A DNA stretch of 64,000 bases from Streptomyces celluloflavus (GTDB lineage: Bacteria; Actinomycetota; Actinomycetes; Streptomycetales; Streptomycetaceae): contig JOEL01000060.1 in NCBI GenBank assembly GCA_000720995.1, forward strand, positions 1 through 64,000, given 5' to 3'. Positions 42,989 through 51,498 of this stretch are shown here, in pieces; positions within the stretch are counted from its first letter, which is position 1; each line of letters starts with the position of its first letter. The notes under the pieces are model-generated. The model made no database searches. It was not told the DNA's origin and saw only the letters and a list, made by a program, of their open reading frames with translations. The translations under genes and the position numbers were made by a program.

Positions 42989-43669
42989 CTACTCGTCCCG
43001 CAGATAAGCAAGAACCGCGAGCACCCGCCGGTTCCCGTCGTCGGCGGACAGGCCCAGCTTGGCGAAGATGTTGCCGATGTGTTTGGCCACCGCGCCGTCG
43101 CTGATGGTCAGCGCGTCCCGCAGCATCGCGTTGGAGTAGCCCTGTGCCATCAGGCCGAGGACCTCCCGTTCGCGGGCGGACAGCAGCTGCGACTGGTGGC
43201 GCCGGTCGCGCTCCGTCAGCAGGTGCTGGACGACCTGCGGATCGATCACCATGGCGCCCGCGGCGACCCGCTCGACGGCCTGGGCGAATTCGCCGATCTC
43301 GCCGATCCGGTCCTTGAGCAGATAGCCCAGACCGGCCGGGTTCGGGCGGTGCGGCGCCCGGCCCGGGGTGAAGAGTTCCTTGGCGTAGGCGTTCGCGACG
43401 TACTGGGAGAGCACCAGGACGGGCAGGTCCGGGTCGCTCTTGCGCAGCCGCAGCGTGGCGCGCAGCCCGTCGTCGCCGTGGCCCGGGGGCATCCGTACGT
43501 CGGTGACGACGAGGTCCGGGGAGCACTCGGCCACGGCGGTGAGCAGCGAGTCGGCGTCCCCGACGGCGCGGACCACCTGATGGCCGAACTTGTTCAGCAG
43601 CTCGGCGATCCCTTCGCGGACGAGCGCCGAGTCCTCGGCGAGGACGATACGGAGTGGCTGGGCTGGCAC
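42989..43669 (-). CDS. NarL/LuxR-family response regulator
   Basis: The 226-residue protein has a receiver domain (LRIVLAEDSALVREGI, phospho-acceptor D57 in LVVTDVRMP, Lys in GYLLKDRIGE) and a C-terminal LuxR helix-turn-helix (LSAREREVLGLMAQGYSNAMLRDALTISDGAVAKHIGNIFAKLGL). GTG 43669 lies inside the kinase gene's last 76 bp, so the pair is translationally coupled. A loop TPGRAPHRPNPAG in the receiver is unusual. It likely controls the adjacent FtsX-type transporter gene, which is truncated. Confidence 0.9.
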   Translation of the reverse strand: MPAQPLRIVLAEDSALVREGIAELLNKFGHQVVRAVGDADSLLTAVAECSPDLVVTDVRMPPGHGDDGLRATLRLRKSDPDLPVLVLSQYVANAYAKELFTPGRAPHRPNPAGLGYLLKDRIGEIGEFAQAVERVAAGAMVIDPQVVQHLLTERDRRHQSQLLSAREREVLGLMAQGYSNAMLRDALTISDGAVAKHIGNIFAKLGLSADDGNRRVLAVLAYLRDE

Positions 43670-44916
43670 GGAATCTCCAGGCTGAGGGCGGTGGGACCGC
43701 CGGCGGGGCTGGACAGCGTCAGTCTTCCATCGACCACGGCGACCCGGTCGGCCAAGCCCTGGAGCCCGCCGCCGTCGCGGAGCCCGGCGCCGCCCACGCC
43801 GTCGTCGGTGACCGTGACGGCCAGCCGGCCCGCGGTCAGCCGGCCGTGCACCGAGGCGGCCGCGGCCCCGCTGTGCTTGACCACGTTGGTGAGCGCCTCG
43901 CTGACGAAGAAGTAGGCGGTGGCCTCGATCTGCGCGGGCAGCCGCCCGGTCAGGTCCATATCGACGGAGACCGGCACCCGGCAGCGGACCGCGATCTCCG
44001 ATACGGCGGCGGCGATGCCGTGGTCGGTGAGGACCTGCGGGTGGATGCCGCGGATCAGGTCGCGCAGTTCGTCCAGCGCCTGCTTCGCCTCGCGCCGGGC
44101 CCGGGAGACCAGCTCGCCGCCCTTGCCCGCCTCCTGGTCCGCGGTACGGAACTCCAGCTCGGCCAGGCCCAGCGTCATGACCAGTGCCACCAGGTGCTGT
44201 TGCGCCCCGTCGTGCAGATCGCGCTCGATGCGGCGCCGCTCGGCCTCGAAGGCGTCGGCCATCCGGGCCCGTGAGCGGGTCAGCTCCACGACCCGGTCGG
44301 ACTGTTCGCCTTCCCTGGGGGACAGCATCAGCCGGACGAACCAGGACTGGGCGGCCGCCGCCGCGCCCAGGACGTACGCGGCCACCGGCAGCCCGGCGAT
44401 CCCGATACCGGTGAGCACCAGCGCCTCCGGCTGGGTGGAGTCGACCGCCACGTAGGCCGGGGCGGCGATCAGCGCGAACAGCGGGACGACCACGGCCAGC
44501 AGCACCAGGTCCACGAGCGGGAGCAGCACCGTGAACACCACGGCGTAGCCGAACTCCCGCCAGGTCGCGGGCTCCCGCAGCCGGGTGGTCAGCCATGGCC
44601 ACAGCCCCGGCCGGGTGACGGGGCCGTGCGGGCTGCCCGGCCGGTCCGCGTGCGGCCCGTCCAGCAGCCGCAGCCGGCGGCGTTCCAGCGCGGCCAGCGG
44701 GATGCCCAGGAGCACCGCGCCCGCCAGCACCGCCAGCCCGATGCCCAGCACCGACAGCAGCAGCCCGGACACCACCAGACCGCCCAGCACGACCAGGGAG
44801 ACCAGCCCGAGGAGAACGGAGGTGGCGAGATAGGCGAGCGAGCGCCAGGGCGCGGCGGAGGTCAGGAAGGCGGCCGGGCTCCGGGTCATGGCCCGCCAGA
44901 GGGGAGAGGAACTCAC
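43594..44916 (-). CDS. Sensor histidine kinase (NarL-type, DesK-like)
   Basis: The 440-residue protein has four or more membrane helices in a Streptomyces sensor domain (about 1-200), then a HisKA_3 domain with RRRIERDLHDGAQQHLVALVM, whose His is the phosphorylation site, and an HATPase_c domain (EALTNVVKHSGAAAASVHG, DDGVGGAGLRDGGGLQGLADRV). It phosphorylates the downstream response regulator. GTG 44916 is used; ATG 44889 is an alternative. Ligand unknown; the neighbouring FtsX remnant suggests envelope stress or antimicrobial sensing. Confidence 0.88.
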   Translation of the reverse strand: MSSSPLWRAMTRSPAAFLTSAAPWRSLAYLATSVLLGLVSLVVLGGLVVSGLLLSVLGIGLAVLAGAVLLGIPLAALERRRLRLLDGPHADRPGSPHGPVTRPGLWPWLTTRLREPATWREFGYAVVFTVLLPLVDLVLLAVVVPLFALIAAPAYVAVDSTQPEALVLTGIGIAGLPVAAYVLGAAAAAQSWFVRLMLSPREGEQSDRVVELTRSRARMADAFEAERRRIERDLHDGAQQHLVALVMTLGLAELEFRTADQEAGKGGELVSRARREAKQALDELRDLIRGIHPQVLTDHGIAAAVSEIAVRCRVPVSVDMDLTGRLPAQIEATAYFFVSEALTNVVKHSGAAAASVHGRLTAGRLAVTVTDDGVGGAGLRDGGGLQGLADRVAVVDGRLTLSSPAGGPTALSLEIPCQPSHSVSSSPRTRRSSAKGSPSC

Positions 44917-44966
44917 CGTTCCTACGCTAGATCCCGCCCGGGGCCCAGGATGGCGCGCCCGCCACG

Positions 44967-46355
44967 TCACCTCCCGGCCGAAGCGGCGGGTCTCCCGGCG
45001 GAGCGCAGCTGGATCAAGGTGGGTACGAGCGTGGCGAGCAGGGCCACCACCAGGCAGCCGCCCAGCACCGCGCCCATCTCCCGCCAGGGCACGGGGAATT
45101 CGGCGCCCACACCGGTGCCGGACAGCGCCCGGATCACGCCGAGCATCGTCACCCCGGCCGCGAACACCCCCAGCACCCCGCCGACGGCCACCACGGTCAG
45201 CGTCTCCCACCCGACGGTGCGCAGCACCTGCCGCCGGGTCGCACCGAGCCTGCGCAGCAGGGCGATGCCCTCGGCCCGCTCCCCGGCGGCCATGACCAGG
45301 GTGTTGGCGATGGCGATACCGGTGTAGAGCATGGCCGTGCCGAGCAGCACCAGGAGCAGTACGCGGCCCTCCTGCTGCGCGGCGGAGGCCCGCAGCGCCA
45401 GCCAGTCGTCCCGGTCGTGCGCGACCGCACCGTACGCGTCCGCGATCCGTCCCGCGGCGACCTTCACCACGGCGCGGTCCGCGTCCGGCGCCAGCGACAG
45501 GTAGACGGTGTCCGCCATCGTGTCGGGCGCATGCCGGACCAGCGCGTCCCGGGGGAACAGCACCGGGGGCAGACCCGCCGACGAGCCGATCACCGCGGCG
45601 ACCTTCACCCGTACCTTCGTGGCGTCGGCGAGGTACACCTCGGCCTCGTCGCCCACCCGCCAGCCCAGCTGCCCGGCGAGCGACTTCGTCACCGCGATCG
45701 CGTCGCCCCGCAGGTCGTCCAGCGATCCCTTGACGGTGTCCAGCCGGATGACGCCGGGCAGGGTCGCCGGGTCCACCGCACCGATACCGCCGGCCATGAC
45801 GACATCGGAGCCGACGAGGAAGCCGCTGGTCCCGACGGCAGGCGAGGCGGCCCGTACGCCGGGGACCGCGGACAGTTCGCGCAGCGCGGCGGCGGGCAGG
45901 CCGGGGCCACCGTCGGCGGCGACCACCGCATCGGCCGTCAGATGCGCGCGGTCGTCGGCGATGGCCGTAGCGGTACTCGCGGTGGTGACGCCGACGAGGG
46001 AGCCGGCGACGGCCACCGTGACCATCACGGGGGCGGCGGCCGACGCGGTCCTGCGCACCGCGGCGCGGGCGTTGTCGCCGGCCAGTGCCCCGGTGGCGCG
46101 GGTGACCGCGGCCAGCGGGAAGGTCGCCAGCCGTACCAGCGGCGGGACGAGCAGCGGCGCGAACGCCACCATCGTCACGACCAGGATCTCGGTCAGCACC
46201 AGCGAGATCACCATGGCGCCGTCGCCGCCCCGGGATGCCACACCGCCCGCACCCCCAGCCACTGGCCGAACCCGGGCGGCTCGCGCAGGGGCTCCGGGTG
46301 CGCGCATAAGGCACTTCTGTAATGAATATGCCGAGAATACGCCGAAGGCGTTCAC
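44967..46355 (-). pseudogene. FtsX-family ABC permease, 5'-truncated
   Basis: The frame holds only the C-terminal half of a permease. AMVISLVLTEILVVTMVAFAPLLVPPLVRL and later VLLLVLLGTAMLYTGIAIANTLVMAAGERAEGIALLRRLGATRRQVLRTVGWETLTVVAVGG are the FtsX region with conserved helices. Intact members of this family have about 800 residues with ten helices. Here everything upstream of about 46214 looks unrelated, and the usual ATP-binding partner gene is missing. The truncation lies where the foreign-looking conflict block begins. Confidence 0.7.
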
Positions 46356-46514
46356 TCCCCCGACGAACTCTTCTTCGACCAGCCGGCCGGCCGCTCAATC
46401 ACCACCACGGAATTCAGCCAATGCTGAATTTCCGCTTCATGTTTCACATACCGGCGGCACCATGGAGCGGAGCGCCCCGCATACGGGCCGCACTCACCTC
46501 ACAAGCCTGGGGAA

Positions 46515-47282
46515 ATGACGCATGTTGCTGCCATGGCGCTGTCCAGGAACGCCGGCCTTCCACGGGCCCACTCGATGAATCCCCGCTGGTCGCCCTCGAC
46601 GTTCCTCGGTCAACTGCCGGCCGAGACCTTGGACCACCTACTGCATTTGGGAACGCTCACCGCATACCCGGCACACCGGTTTCTCCTGCATCAGGGGGAC
46701 AAGAGCCGGCACGTTCTGTTGATCACCGAGGGCGTGGTCAAGGTGGTGACCAGCTCGGAGGACGGCTGCGACATGCTGCTCGCGGTTCGCGTGGCCGGCG
46801 ACCTCGTGGGGGAGATGGCGGCATTCGAGAACCAGCCCCGCTCCGGCACGGTCATCGCGTGCAGCGACGTGTCGGCGCACATCATCCAGTGGCGCGCCCT
46901 GGAAGGGTTCCTGACCCGGCACGCGGACGCCATGGCCGCCCTGTTCCAGATGATGAGCGCCCGGCTGCGCTGGGCGAACCGGCGCCGTCTCGACTTCCGG
47001 GCATACGACGCGCCGACCCGGCTGGCCCGCGTCATCGCGGAACTGGCGCAGGCGTACGGGCACCCGCACAACGGCGACTCGGATAAGAGCGTCACGCTCG
47101 GCGTGACGCTCACCCAGACGGAATTGGCCTCGCTCGCCGGACTGGCCCTGCCCACCGCGGAGAAAGCCCTCGCCACACTCTCCCAGCAGGGACTTCTGGA
47201 ACGAAACTACCGTCGGATCACCATCAGTGACATTCCGCAGCTACTGAAATTCGCGAGAATCGAGGACGAGAACCCGTATTAA
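46515..47282 (+). CDS. Crp/Fnr-family transcriptional regulator
   Basis: The 255-residue protein has a cyclic-nucleotide-binding beta-roll (PAHRFLLHQGDKSRHVLLITEGVVKVVTSSEDGCDMLLAVRVAGDLVGEMAAFENQPRSGTVIA), a dimerisation helix, and a winged helix-turn-helix (VTLTQTELASLAGLALPTAEKALATLSQQGLL). GEMA followed by RSGTV resembles the phosphate-binding cassette. It precedes the cyclase-like gene by 82 bp. A regulator that senses a cyclic nucleotide next to a nucleotidyl-cyclase-fold protein fits a feedback role, but Streptomyces Crp-like proteins may lack ligand binding. Confidence 0.85.
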   Translation: MTHVAAMALSRNAGLPRAHSMNPRWSPSTFLGQLPAETLDHLLHLGTLTAYPAHRFLLHQGDKSRHVLLITEGVVKVVTSSEDGCDMLLAVRVAGDLVGEMAAFENQPRSGTVIACSDVSAHIIQWRALEGFLTRHADAMAALFQMMSARLRWANRRRLDFRAYDAPTRLARVIAELAQAYGHPHNGDSDKSVTLGVTLTQTELASLAGLALPTAEKALATLSQQGLLERNYRRITISDIPQLLKFARIEDENPY

Positions 47283-47364
47283 TACGGGATCAACTCCGGC
47301 CGGCCCTCCTAACCTCTCCCTCATCGCTTCGCGGGAACTCCGCGGAGGAGGGAGGAAAGACGAA

Positions 47365-48189
47365 GTGGCCGAACAGGCCGGTTACCACCCCTGCACATGT
47401 ATTGCTCTGGACGTGCAAGCGTACGGAGGCAACAACGACCGCAGGCAATCCGAAATCCAGCACGATCTGCCCCGTCTGCTGTCCCGGGCCGCCCTGAACT
47501 CCGGTCTGGACCGGTCCCGGTGGCACATCCAGGCCAAGGGCGACGAGCAGCTGGCCGTCGCGCCGATGGACGGCTCCGAGCCCCGGATCGTGGACGACTA
47601 CATCCGGCACATCACCTCGGGACTGCTCGGCTACAACCAGGACCGGGTGAGCAACGCCCGGATGCGAATCCGGGCCGCCGTCCACCACGGGCCGGTCGAG
47701 GTCGCCGACAACGGCTTCGCCGGCCGGACGGTGGTCACCACGTCCAGGCTGCTCAACTCCGGTCCGCTGCGCGGCGCCCTGACCGCCGCGCCCGCCGCCG
47801 ATCTGGTACTCGTCCTGTCCGACGAGGTCTACCGCTCCACGGTCGGCGGCGGGCACACGACACTGCCCACGACGGCGTTCCGGCGGGTGGCCGTACAGGA
47901 GAAGGAGTACGAAGCGGCCGCCTGGCTCTGGGTGCCCGGACACGACGCGCACCAGCTCGACCTGGACGAACCCGGCCACCGGACCGGAGCGGCCGAAGAG
48001 CCGTACCGCACGGCCGCGGGAACCACGCCGCACGGGCGGGCCGACCGGTCCGAGACGGCGCCCACCGACTCCCAACCGGTCGGCGCCCAGGGCCCGCACG
48101 TCAACGGCCGCGACGTCAGCGTCAACACCTTCAACGCCCCGGTCGACCTCCGTGGTGGCGTCGTGGGCTTCGGCGGCCCCCGTGGCTGA
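47365..48189 (+). CDS. Nucleotidyl-cyclase-fold protein with C-terminal amyloid-like signalling motif
   Basis: The 274-residue protein has a class III nucleotidyl cyclase-like core: CIALDVQAYGG puts D16 and HIQAKGDEQLAVAP puts D60 at the two metal-binding positions, so activity is possible. Helical FAGRTVVTTSRLLNSGPLRGAL follows. From about residue 205 a disordered linker leads to NTFNAPVDLRGGVVGFG at the C-terminus. A related motif occurs early in the next protein. Such domains occur widely in actinobacterial conflict systems. The stop overlaps the next start by 8 bp. Whether it makes a cyclic nucleotide or only senses one is not decidable. Confidence 0.65.
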   Translation: MAEQAGYHPCTCIALDVQAYGGNNDRRQSEIQHDLPRLLSRAALNSGLDRSRWHIQAKGDEQLAVAPMDGSEPRIVDDYIRHITSGLLGYNQDRVSNARMRIRAAVHHGPVEVADNGFAGRTVVTTSRLLNSGPLRGALTAAPAADLVLVLSDEVYRSTVGGGHTTLPTTAFRRVAVQEKEYEAAAWLWVPGHDAHQLDLDEPGHRTGAAEEPYRTAAGTTPHGRADRSETAPTDSQPVGAQGPHVNGRDVSVNTFNAPVDLRGGVVGFGGPRG

Positions 48190-50428
48190 ACCCGACTACG
48201 GCGCGCCCCGCGAAGGGGACGCCCCCGATGAACGGCGCGGCGCCGAGAGCAACCGCGGCACCTGGGAACCCGACGCACGAGGAGACGACGGGACTCCCCC
48301 GCACGACACCGACGACGCGCCCGACGAAGGACGCAGGACCGACCCCACGGCCTCATCCGCCAGTGAACCGGGGGCCGACGATGACCAGGTCTACAGCGAA
48401 CTGGGCGCCGCCCTCGGCCAGCGTGTCTACAACACCTTCTACGGTCGCGTCGACGCCGGGGACGCCGTCTTCGGCTTCGGTGCGGCGGCCGCCCCGGGTC
48501 TGGCCCCCGGCTTCGTGGAACCGGCCGAGATCGACCGGGTGCTCTGCGACTACCTGCATCCGGACGGGTACGACGAGGCCGCCGGCCGGCTCCAGGACGA
48601 CCACATCCTGGTCCTCGTCGGCGAGGACGGCAGCGGACGGCGCGCGGGCGCCTTCGCGATGCTGCGGGACCTGCTCGGCCGGGGCACCGGTCTGCAGAGC
48701 CTGTCCCCGGCGAACTCGCTGGCCGATCTCACCGAGCGGGACGGGCTCAAGGCCGAGGTGGGGTACGTGATCCTCGACTACGTCGGTGAGACACACCCCG
48801 ACGCGGTGCAGGAGTTCGCGGTCAAGAAGCTCCAGGGCGCATTGCGGAACAAGGGCTCGTATCTCGTGCTGACGGCCGCACCGGCCGCGCAGCGCCGCCT
48901 GGCCCTCAGAGCCTTCTGCGTGCCCTGGCACCCGCCGGACCCGCTCCCCCTGTTCGACCACTGCCTGGCGCGGCCGCCGGAGAAGGGGGCAGCGCCGCGG
49001 CCGGACGTCCCGCCGGAGCTGGCGGCCGAACTGCGCGAGCGGGTCGGCGAACTCCGGCGCCCCGGCGACGTCGTCAAGGCCGTGCGCGGGCTCACGGAGA
49101 GCCCGACGGCGGCCCTCCTGGCGCTGCGGGACGGCGCCAAGCAGACCGTGCGCGACTGGTTCGGCACCCGGCCGCCGGCCGACGACCTGCTGCCGATGGC
49201 GGCGCTCGCCTTCGCCGAGGGCCTGCCGGAGCGCACCTTCGAGGAGCTGTCCGTACTGCTCGGGGTGCACGTCCGCAACTGGGACCGGTCCGCCGACGGG
49301 ACACCGCCCGACGAGGGCGTACCCGTGCCACAGCCGTACCCGGACATCGAGCAGAGCAGGGCACGGTGGAGTTCGCGGGCCGTCGGGATCGCCGAACCGG
49401 TGCGCCGGACGGAACAGGGCACGGACCACTGCCGCAGTGAGCGAATGATCGTCTTCGCCTCCCCCCGGGTCCGGGAGCTGGTGATCGGGGAACTCCACTC
49501 CCTCTACGGCTACGGGCTCTGGTACCCCCTGCGGCAATGGCTCCACCAGCTGTCCGTGGAGAGCGGCCCGGACGTCCGTGCCGAAGTGGCCCGGGGAGTG
49601 GCGCTCCTCGCCAAGTACGCGCTGCCGGAGGTCGAGGAGAACCTGCTGCGGCCCTGGGCGGACGGCACCACCAGCCAGCGGCTGACCGCCGCGTTCGTCC
49701 TCCAGTTCATGTGCGCGGACGAGCGGCTCGCGCCCCAGGCGCTCTCCACGGCGCTCGGCTGGTCGCAGTGGGGGGCGGGGCAGTCCCGCGCCATCACCGC
49801 AGCGATGGCCTTCGCCGGCGAGGTCGGCTCCGTGTACCGCTTCAAAGCGGTCGACTGCCTCTGGGGGCTCACCGGGCGCGGCCAGCGGGTGGCGGTCGCC
49901 GCCCGGCGGTCGCTGGTCCTCTTCCTCGCCACGGCCGAGCGGGAGCCCGAACGCGCCCTGTTCTTCTTCCGCTATGTGCGCACGCAGCTGGCCCACGTGC
50001 GTACCCGCAAGGAGCGTTCGGACGCGCTGGAGACGGTCGTCCAGGTGCTCGCGGCGGAGCGGCTGAACGCGGTGGAACCGCTGGCGGCGTTCCTGCTGCG
50101 CACCGATGTGCGGACCGCCCCGCAACTCGGCTCGCTGTGGATCTCCGCACTGCTCAGTGTGCGCCGCGGGCGCGCCGTGGCCGCACTCTGCCGGACGCTG
50201 GCCGCCTTGCAGGACGACCCCGCAGCCACCCGCTCGGTGCGCGCACTGGGCGAGTCGATGCGCAGTGCGCTGGACCACCGGCAGTGGGAAGCCCTGCGCG
50301 GTGCCGTGTCGTCGGCACTGCGCCACCCCGAATTCGCGATACCGGGCACCCAGCGGCTGGCCCGCGTACTGCTCGACTCGATGCGGCGTCATGCCCCGGC
50401 CGACGCCGTTTCCGTACTGGGAGGATGA
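48182..50428 (+). CDS. STAND/NLR-like protein with degenerate P-loop and alpha-solenoid
   Basis: The 748-residue protein has a disordered acidic start (1-75), then NTFYGRVDAGDAVFGFG (about 83-99) like the upstream protein's C-terminus. An NTPase-like domain follows, with GEDGSGRRAGAFAML as a P-loop lacking the usual Lys-Ser/Thr and EVGYVILDYV as a Walker B-like strand. The C-terminal half (about 400-740) is a helical repeat array. This is the layout of bacterial NLR-like sensors: adaptor motif, STAND core, sensor. The altered P-loop suggests no ATP hydrolysis. It uses GTG 48182 and overlaps both neighbours. Confidence 0.6.
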   Translation: MAEPDYGAPREGDAPDERRGAESNRGTWEPDARGDDGTPPHDTDDAPDEGRRTDPTASSASEPGADDDQVYSELGAALGQRVYNTFYGRVDAGDAVFGFGAAAAPGLAPGFVEPAEIDRVLCDYLHPDGYDEAAGRLQDDHILVLVGEDGSGRRAGAFAMLRDLLGRGTGLQSLSPANSLADLTERDGLKAEVGYVILDYVGETHPDAVQEFAVKKLQGALRNKGSYLVLTAAPAAQRRLALRAFCVPWHPPDPLPLFDHCLARPPEKGAAPRPDVPPELAAELRERVGELRRPGDVVKAVRGLTESPTAALLALRDGAKQTVRDWFGTRPPADDLLPMAALAFAEGLPERTFEELSVLLGVHVRNWDRSADGTPPDEGVPVPQPYPDIEQSRARWSSRAVGIAEPVRRTEQGTDHCRSERMIVFASPRVRELVIGELHSLYGYGLWYPLRQWLHQLSVESGPDVRAEVARGVALLAKYALPEVEENLLRPWADGTTSQRLTAAFVLQFMCADERLAPQALSTALGWSQWGAGQSRAITAAMAFAGEVGSVYRFKAVDCLWGLTGRGQRVAVAARRSLVLFLATAEREPERALFFFRYVRTQLAHVRTRKERSDALETVVQVLAAERLNAVEPLAAFLLRTDVRTAPQLGSLWISALLSVRRGRAVAALCRTLAALQDDPAATRSVRALGESMRSALDHRQWEALRGAVSSALRHPEFAIPGTQRLARVLLDSMRRHAPADAVSVLGG

Positions 50429-51498
50429 CAGAGTTGAACTACCCGATTGTCGCGGAGCAGACGCTGGAGACGGTCCAGCCCCGCTGGTGGTCCCGGCGCC
50501 GTGAGTGCGTCGATGTCCCCGCCCTGCCGCCGGGAGCGGTCTATGTCTTCCGGGTCGGCGGTCAGTACCGCGAATACCCGGAAGGCGTCTCCTTCGACCC
50601 GTCCCACCCCGATGTGGTCGAGGCCGCTTCGGTGAGCCTGGTGGACACCCGCACCCGGCTGGTCGAGGTCGAGCGGACGGTCCCCTCGGTGAGCGAGGCG
50701 GACGTCTTCACCATCCGGGCGTCCTTCACCTGCCAGGTCACCGACGCCGCCGTCGTCGCCCGGCAGGGCATCGACGACGTCACCATCCCGCTGCGGAGCT
50801 ACCTCGCGCGGGACGGCGAACTCTCCCGGGGCAGCGCGGCGCACCGGATCGAGGAGGTCAACGCCGTCCGCGACCAGGTGAACCTCCGGATGACCGCGTA
50901 CACCACGATCGTGGCGCCCAGGGTCGCCGGGATGAGCGTGGAGTACGTCGGTATCGAGGTGCTCACCCCCGACGACCTGCGCGCCTGGGAACAGAAGCTG
51001 CGGGACGAGCGCCGGGGTCAGGAACTGCTCCGCGGACAGCACGAGTTCGAGTCCCAGGCCGTGCAGCAGCTCGCGGAACTGCTGGCCCAGGGAGGTGTCT
51101 ACGCCGACGCCCTCGGGGTGACCCGCAACCGCATCGATGTGGCCGCCATCGCCGAACGCGCCCACCGCCTGGACGAACTGGACAAGACGCGCCGGCACCA
51201 GGCCGGTGCCGAGGAGAAGTCGCACGCCCGCGAACGGGAGGCCGAGGACCGGAAGATGAGGGCCCATCTCATCGACACCCTGCTGAAGCAGATGGGCACG
51301 TCCCAGGAGTACGTGGACTTCCAGCAGCTGTTCCAGCAGGTGTCGGAGTACGGCGCCGCCCCGGCGAAGGGATCACCGGCCCCCGCCGTGGAGTCCGGGC
51401 CGCACCGCGAGCACGGCCCGGCGCGCAAGCTGACGGGGCGCGGTGGCCGGGAGCCGCACCCGTCGTTCATCAAGGACGAGGACGACCTCCTTGACTGA
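50425..51498 (+). CDS. SPFH/band-7-like protein
   Basis: The 357-residue protein has a beta-rich N-terminal domain (GAVYVFRVGGQYREYPEGVSFDPSHPDVV, TRLVEVERTVPSVSEADVFTIRASFTCQVTDAAVVARQGIDDVTIPLRSYLARDGEL), then a long charged helix (LRDERRGQELLRGQHEFESQAVQQLAELL), the band-7/SPFH arrangement. SPFH proteins oligomerise and build membrane platforms. There is no clear membrane helix, so it probably binds via a partner. ATG 50425 overlaps the previous stop by 4 bp; its end overlaps the DUF4407-type gene by 8 bp. Confidence 0.7.
   Translation: MTELNYPIVAEQTLETVQPRWWSRRRECVDVPALPPGAVYVFRVGGQYREYPEGVSFDPSHPDVVEAASVSLVDTRTRLVEVERTVPSVSEADVFTIRASFTCQVTDAAVVARQGIDDVTIPLRSYLARDGELSRGSAAHRIEEVNAVRDQVNLRMTAYTTIVAPRVAGMSVEYVGIEVLTPDDLRAWEQKLRDERRGQELLRGQHEFESQAVQQLAELLAQGGVYADALGVTRNRIDVAAIAERAHRLDELDKTRRHQAGAEEKSHAREREAEDRKMRAHLIDTLLKQMGTSQEYVDFQQLFQQVSEYGAAPAKGSPAPAVESGPHREHGPARKLTGRGGREPHPSFIKDEDDLLD

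Noticed and set aside
48353-50392. 679-codon minus-strand open frame opposite the STAND-like gene
   Set aside because: Composition is that of an antisense shadow (His/Arg/Gln/Gly-rich) and it would conflict with a coupled operon.
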